Origin: Hepsetus odoe
Taxonomy: Eukaryota; Chordata; Actinopteri; Characiformes; Hepsetidae
DNA length: 64,000 bases
Direction: 5' to 3'
NCBI GenBank assembly: GCA_017165825.1
Contig: CM029384.1
Location: forward strand, 17,669,067 to 17,733,066
The notes below the pieces were generated by a model. The model was not told the DNA's origin. It saw only the letters and a program-made list of their open reading frames with translations, and searched no databases. Below, piece after piece: positions 58,595 through 64,000 of this stretch. Both the position numbers and the translations under genes were made by a program. The stretch's first letter is position 1, and each line of letters begins with the position of its first letter.

Positions 58595-59550
58595 GAGATA
58601 GGAGCTTTTGATACATTGGATAGGAGCTTTTTAAGCAGTTAATAAACTATAGGTATGAGAACGTACAGCATTAAGCTATGTAGATAGTAGGTATTGTAAA
58701 ATGTCGCAGTGTTGTCTTGCTAACATTATGCATGAAAGATATGGCCTAAAATAAAAAGTAGCTTTAATATGAGCAAGCTAGGCCAGTTGATATATGTGCT
58801 AGCCAGTTGCATTTGGAATTGTTAAGTTAGATAACACTATCAAAACTAGCTAACAAATGAAAGTGTAACTATGTGTTTCTGCACATTCTCTGAATGGATC
58901 ATTGTAGTTTCCTATCATAGAGTCTTTCCCTTTAATGTTACCATCTTATAGTTGGGAAACATTCTGAGAGAGGTATGGCTTGATCTATCTTTTGCTGTAA
59001 AGTACAAAGCAGCACAACTGAGAGAAAGACACAACATGGTCAAAATAGCATTGATCATGACACCCAGGTTTCTCACATTTTGGATGGAGAGAGAAATGAA
59101 GAGATGATTTTTATATTGATATTGTGACAAATAGACTGAATGACTCTGCCTTTGAGATGTTAGGTTACGGGTGGTGTTCTTTCATCCATGTGGAGATATC
59201 AGAGAGACAGGCTGAGATACGTGCTTGTGTAATAGGGTCGTCTGGCTAGAAGGATGGTTTAGAATATGTAAGTGGATTAAAAATGAGAGGAAATTATGCT
59301 GTCTGTAGTTTGCCAGCTGACTAGATCATTTAGTTTTGGTTAGTGTTAGTATCCATTTAGGTAAGGGAAGGCTATTTATTTGAGCTTGGTGACTGTAATT
59401 TAGCCAGTAGTGGACGACTGAGTTAGGATAGCAGAAAACAATGCATGTTTAAGGTGGTAAAGCCGTCCCCTCTTTTAATAGGATTTGAAAAAGATGTTTT
59501 ACAGGCACCAAACAGTCTGAAGTCTACTTTATGGTCTGAAATGCCAATTA

Positions 59551-59672
59551 ATTTCCATCCATCCATTATCTGCCGCTTGTCCCAAACGGGGTCGCGGGGG
59601 TCCAACCCAGCACACACAGGGCGAGGACAGGGGACGCACCCTGGACAGGTCGCCAGCCCATCGCAGGCCAAT
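59551..59672 (-). repeat. common fish LINE/SINE tail (GGTCGCGGGGG element)
   Basis: CCATCCATCCATTATCTGCCGCTTGTCCC, ACGGGGTCGCGGGGGTCC, CACCCTGGACAGGTCGCCAGCCCATCGCAGG. A very widespread fish interspersed repeat; the related forward fragment is near 19690. Confidence 0.75.
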
Positions 59673-60660
59673 TAATTTGTTTTTGTATATTTGTGTGACA
59701 CCACAATCTATATTAAAACCTGAAACAATTTACTTACTAACATAAGGGAAGTGTGGAAAAGCAGTTCATTATAGTTAGCTATATTAATTAACGAACCGTA
59801 TTAATTAACGGGAAATTAACGAACACCTTTTACATCCCCACAGGTTAAATTCAGGTCAGATGTTTTAGGTGTATATTGTTTTTTGAAACCTTTAGGGATG
59901 ATTTGAAGTGGTATGTGTGTGAGCTACCGATATTTTTTTTTTTTTTTAACCCTTTTATTCAATACTATGATCAGACATCTTTGATAAAGGCCACTAATTT
60001 AAAGTGAATGTACCTGTTAAACAGAGTGGACGTGCAGTTTAAATGATTTAATAGATGAAATGCACACTGGAAATTCTGTTTATTGCCAAAGAGTGTACTT
60101 AATCAAGTATTTTGCCTTATTTCCCTCTGCTTTTGTGAGCATGTAAATAAAAGAAAATCTCTAAACCCCATGTGAAATGTGTTTATTTTTAGAGTTCAGG
60201 CAGAATATCTTTGAATGGGTTTAAAGGGTATATTGGGGTATATTTTGTAATATTATCACATCTGTATGTGATAAATGATGCATATGAGAGCATGGGAAAG
60301 CTATTAAAGGAATGTCAGGTGAAACAATTTTTACCTACTTAATCAGATTTTTTTGATAGATGCATCAAAATATATGCCAATATTTGGCAAAAATAGCCTT
60401 TGAGAAAATGTAGCACACAAATGTTTGGTAAAATACCTGGCTTTAAAGTAGGGCAGCATTAAAGTTAAGTCATAATTCTGAATTATTTTTCCACATATAA
60501 GTTTGGTGTACATTTGCAAATTTTTAAATAGTAAAATTAGATTTCAATATAAGTGTTTTTAACAAACCAACACATTTATTAAAAAAATCTTTATAAATAA
60601 ACTAAATGAAACAATTTGAAAATCAGAACAAAGGGAAACCATCTACTTTACCCATGAGGA
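59673..60660. other. intergenic, nothing recognised
   Basis: AT-rich spacer with a T tract at about 59932-59948 and an imperfect direct repeat of TTAATTAACGAACCG-like sequence near 59785-59825. No gene seen. Confidence 0.45.
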
Positions 60661-60688
60661 AAAAAAAAAGAAATATATATATTTAGAT

Positions 60689-60805
60689 ACTACTGTGCAA
60701 AAGTTTTAGGCAGGTGTGAAAAAATGCTGTAAACAAAGCATGCTTCCAAAAATGGAAGTGTTAATCATTTATTTTCATCAACAAAATGCAGTGAATGAAT
60801 GGTTG
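60689..60805 (+). mobile_element. left end of a non-autonomous Tc1-like element
   Basis: TACTGTGCAAAAGTTTTAGGCAGGTGTGAAAAAATGCTGTAAACAAA matches the left end of the element at 31370-31940. The rest of the copy is replaced by another transposon end (60850-61050). Confidence 0.8.
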
Positions 60806-60849
60806 AAGCCAAGAAGCATTCACTGTATACCCAGCCGGGGCAAGTACAT

Positions 60850-61050
60850 TAAGGGGTTGGGTGTCCTAACTGTTTCCTCAGAAATACAAATTTTTGTTGA
60901 TATCTTATGTTTAATGAATAAACTGTTGCTAATTTTTGTTGTTTACCTGCAATTTAATCCATTTATTTTCCAGAGAAAAATATAAACAAGATTAGACATT
61001 GATTTCTTAATAAAGAACTGAATATTTAATGGGATGTTATTTTTTCACTT
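60850..61050 (+). mobile_element. right end of a Tc1-like element
   Basis: GGGGTTGGGTGTCCTAACTG...TTTACCTGCAATTTAATCC, CCAGAGAAAAATATAAAC and AGATTAGACATTGATTTCTTAATAAAGAACTGAA form the 3' region of a common fish Tc1-type transposon; a sister copy ends the relic at 62829-63475. Confidence 0.65.
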
Positions 61051-61066
61051 GATATATACGTATATA

Positions 61067-61577
61067 TACAGTACTGTACAAAAGTTTTAGGCAGGTGAAA
61101 AAATGTTGTAAATAAAGAAAGTTTCCGAAGCAGTAATCATTTATTTCATCAATAAATGCAGTGAATGAACAAAGAAGAAATCTAAACTAGCCTGGAGACT
61201 GGTGTGACCACCCATGACCACCCAAACAGCATCCGTTCTTCTAGGTACACTTCTGCACAGTTTTGAAGAACTCATTGGTAGGTTGTTCCAAACATCTGAG
61301 AATCCAACCACAGATCTTCTGTGGATGTAGGCTTCCTGCTACATCCTTCTCTGTCTCTTCATGTAATCCAGACACTGGATGATGCGTTGAGATCAGGGCC
61401 TGTGGGGGGCCAGAAGAATTGTTGCTGGTTTGAAGGCAAAAAGGTAAAAATAATTCAAATATTGATTTGATTTAGATTTTTGTTCACCACTTTGCATTTT
61501 GTAAATTGATAAACAATCATTATTTATATTTCTGAAAGCATTCTTTGTTTGCAGCATTTATTCACACCTGCCTAAAA
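61067..61577 (-). mobile_element. non-autonomous Tc1-like element, same family as at 31.4 kb
   Basis: Left end TACAGTACTGTACAAAAGTTTTAGGCAGGTG; interior in reverse encodes the transposase C-terminal block (TTCCTGCTACATCC, GTAATCCAGACACTGGATGATGCG, GATCAGGGCC); right end TTCACACCTGCCTAAAAC is cut off and joined to an RTE LINE end. Confidence 0.82.
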
Positions 61578-61579
61578 CC

Positions 61580-61685
61580 GCCCATTTCTTCTGGTCCTCT
61601 GCATCTTCCTCCGGTTCAAACCAACCACCTGCATGTCCTCTCTCACCATGTCCATAAACCCGCTTATTCTCTCTTCTCTTATATC
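61580..61685 (-). mobile_element. RTE-like LINE end fragment
   Basis: TTCTTCTGGTCCTCTGCATCTTCCTCCGGTTCAAACCAACCACCTGCATGTCCTCTCTCACC is the reversed 3' part of the RTE-like LINE, as at 38.9 kb. Confidence 0.75.
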
Positions 61686-61871
61686 TTATAGACATCTTAT
61701 TGGGCTAAATTATTCTTAAAATGAAATTGATTATCTACTGAAGTGCAGTATTACATGGTTTAAAAGAAAGGTTATATATGTATAAGGAACAAGAAAACCA
61801 TGGAAAATTGTATGAAAAGGGTGATCAGGTGAATTGAAGGTATATTTCAAAACTGACAAAGTGGATTAGAG

Positions 61872-62101
61872 CGCCCCCTGCGATCAGAAGATTGTGGGTT
61901 CGATTCTCACAAGTGTTGTTCTGAGGTACCCTTGTGAGCAAGTACCGTCCCTCACACTGCTCCCTCGGCGCTTTTCAATAGCTGCCCACTGCCGCACGTT
62001 GTTTCCAGTGCATGGTTAAATGCAGAGGTCCACTACTAGTTCACTGTGTGCTGTGGTTGTGACTCGCAATGACAAGGGTTGTCACTTACCTTTTTCACTT
62101 G
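61872..62101 (+). repeat. SINE family B copy, 5'-truncated
   Basis: GCGATCAGAAGATTGTGGGTTCGATTCTC, GAGGTACCCTTGTGAGCAAGTACCGTCCC, CAATAGCTGCCCACTGCCGCAC, tail AAGGGTTGTCACTTACCTTTTTCACT. Confidence 0.85.
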
Positions 62102-62828
62102 AATGGATTTAAACCTGGTAAAACACTAGTCATGTGGTGGGTACTTTTGTTTTTTTTTTTTTTCTTTTTCCATTAGTAGGTATGTTGTTAGACTTAGTCC
62201 AGTTTAAGACTCTGTATTTCTGTAAATGTGCAAAGGGAGATATGGACTTATATTTAAACTTGTTATTTCAAAATCCTTTCCAGCAGACAGATACATTGTT
62301 TATGATTCATATATGGGAAAGCAGACACCTGTGAATTCATAAAGATTTCTTCACAACAGAGGTGGTTTGGTTTCCTTTAACCTTTAGAAGCACATTTGGC
62401 AGTAACATTCAAAAAATAGCATTTGGGTTACAATTGTCAGACAAATTTGAGTTAAAGTCCAGTTCATGCAATTGATGTCTTTCCTTGCTCTGCCCATTTA
62501 AAACATATTAAGCTTTTGCAATTTACAGCTTGTGTCAACCTGTGCTCCTCCCTCTTCTTAAAATATGTGCTCACATTTTAGCAGGGGCAGGTAAAAGAAG
62601 AAAACCGGGCTACTATATTGCTTGTGAATGTTCCAGTTCTTCAAGGTATTGTCTGAAGGTATGACTTCAAAACCAGGTGCTGTTATCATTATTTTTCAGC
62701 AGAGGCACCAAAGCTTCCTGTCTTCTGAACCTTCTTATTGGCTTTCTTATATTTAATTTGATCTGTTAGCCAGCGTGGATTAGCAAGTTTTACAAATATG
62801 CTTAGCAAGAGTATGGGTTACTAATGAG

Positions 62829-63475
62829 GTGGAATCAGGATGGTGTGATTGGGATCTGCCCATGATGCATTTTTTCAGATTGAAGGAATCTGCCATTTTG
62901 GGATGCAAAAAAAAGTTCCAAAACCCTAACATTTCGCTGTTGATGCGGGAAAGTATCTACCATCAGAAAAGATTGCACAACTTTAACTTGCATGGAGTGC
63001 AAGGAGTGAAACCTCTTGCTCTGCAGAATCATTGTTCAGCCTGGCAAGTTTCCACAGAGAGAACTGAGACAAAGGGCCAGACCTAATCTGTTCTTTGTAC
63101 AGATGAGTCTAAAACTGAATTATTACTCCACCAGAACAGAGGACATGCCTGGCATAAACCAAATACATTGTTTTAGGAAAAGAACCTCATACCAACTGTG
63201 AAGCATGGCGGTGGAAGTGTCATGGTTTGGAAAATCTTCTCACTGCAGTTATTTCAGGGCGTAACACTAACTATTAGGTGTAGTAGGGTAGGGTTTCCTA
63301 ACTTTTCCTCATAGCTGAACATACATTTTTATTTATCTTTGTTTAATTAAATAAAATCAAGGTTCATTTCTTTGCTGGTTACCTCCAATTAAATCACCAC
63401 CTTTTCCAGAGAAAAATAAAACAACATTAGACATTGACATGTGAAATACTTCTAATAGAAAGCTGAAAATTTAAT
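62829..63475 (+). mobile_element. Tc1-like transposase relic
   Basis: The + strand encodes GVKPLALQNHCSAWQVSTER, then in other frames TDESKTELLLHQNRGHAWHK (Asp block) and NLIPTVKHGGGSVMVW, a Tc1 transposase core. The second Asp and the Glu region are missing. It closes with the same 3' end (CCAGAGAAAAATAAAACAACATTAGACATTGACA) as the fragment at 60850-61050. Confidence 0.82.
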
Positions 63476-63477
63476 TT

Positions 63478-63890
63478 TCTTCTTTCAGCTGTTGCTGTTT
63501 AGGGGTCGCCACAGCGATCATCTGTTTCCATTTCTTCCTGTCCTCTGCATCTTCCTCTCTTCTCAAATTCTAACAATTCTTCGGTGAAGGCCCTCAATCA
63601 CATCCATAAACCACCTCTCTTTGTCTTTCTCTTTCCTTCCTTCTTCCTGGCAGCTCCATCTTCAACATCCTCCTCCCAAAATATCCTCTGGTCCTCCTCT
63701 GGAAATGTCCAAACCAACGTTGCTTCTCTAACTTTGTCTCCAATACATCTAACCTGAGCTGTCCTTCTAATATACTCATTTCTAATCCTGTCCATCCTCG
63801 CAACTGAAAAATCTCTGCACTAATCTCTGACACTCCAGGTCCGCCTCCCAGAGCAGCACCAACATTTACAACCCTTTGCAACGCTAGTAT
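63478..63890 (-). mobile_element. RTE-like LINE 3' end, reverse
   Basis: The tail TTCAGCTGTTGCTGTTTAGGGGTCGCCACAGCGATCATCTG is followed on the minus strand by the coding end FQLRGWTGLEMSILEGQLRL and VWTFPEEDQRIFWEEDVEDG, the C-terminal region of the RTE-like family; frameshifted. Confidence 0.8.
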
Positions 63891-63962
63891 TATTTAATTT
63901 GACAGTATTAGGATTTATCAAATAATTCATTTAAAATCTGGTTTGTTTATGTTTTAATGTTT

Positions 63963-64000
63963 GAAAGTGAAAGTGACTTCTTGTCATTGTGAGGTTAGCA
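63963..64000 (-). repeat. SINE family B, reversed, cut by the window end
   Basis: GAAAGTGAAAGTGACTTCTTGTCATTGTGAGG is the reversed tail of family B; the head lies beyond the window. Confidence 0.8.

Noticed and set aside
1..64000. CRISPR array, prokaryotic operon, endogenous retrovirus or toxin gene
   Set aside because: No regularly spaced repeats with unique spacers, no operon structure, no LTR-gag-pol arrangement and no toxin-like frame; the window is ordinary vertebrate chromosomal DNA.

Overview
The window is vertebrate nuclear DNA, almost certainly from a teleost fish. It has long AT-rich introns with GT/AG boundaries, several tRNA-derived SINE families, many decayed Tc1/mariner elements, and RTE-like and L2/Rex1-like LINE fragments. 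I cannot name the species. The repeat mix (SINEs with GTCACTTTCACT tails, V/HAmo-type tails, Tc1 relics) resembles otophysan fishes, but that is an impression only. No prokaryotic features, CRISPR arrays, retroviral genes or canonical RNA genes are visible.

Two protein-coding genes lie on the + strand. (1) srl (sarcalumenin), a GTP-binding glycoprotein of the sarcoplasmic reticulum lumen. Five exons at 7369-16136 encode the whole G domain and the C-terminus. The signal-peptide exon, and any acidic exon of the long isoform, were not found; they may lie left of the window. (2) adcy9 (adenylate cyclase type 9), complete. Nine coding exons at 23905-53226 join in phase to 1408 codons plus stop. 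It has two six-helix membrane cassettes and two cyclase catalytic domains. A GC-box/CCAAT promoter-like segment lies near 22.3-22.4 kb.

Layout: 1-7368, upstream or first-intron sequence of srl with SINEs and a 28-bp minisatellite; 7369-16136, srl exons with repeat-filled introns; 16137-22300, srl 3'UTR and an intergenic interval with a SINE-interrupted RTE-like LINE; 22300-25717, adcy9 promoter, leader and large first coding exon; 25718-44218, an 18.5-kb intron dense in transposons and inverted or nested SINEs; 44219-53226, the remaining adcy9 exons; 53227-64000, 3'UTR and an intergenic tail with Tc1 relics, SINEs and LINE ends.

The order srl then adcy9 on the same strand matches the SRL-ADCY9 neighbourhood on human 16p13.3, so this is an ancient conserved gene pair. 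Both proteins act in membrane signalling or Ca2+ handling, but nothing here shows that they work together. I found no new biological system. The most checkable leads are a possible intronic-polyadenylation short form of adcy9, a signal-peptide-like in-frame start just upstream of the first visible srl exon, a CA repeat just downstream of a weak 5' splice site in srl, and inverted SINE or LINE-tail pairs able to fold in pre-mRNA.
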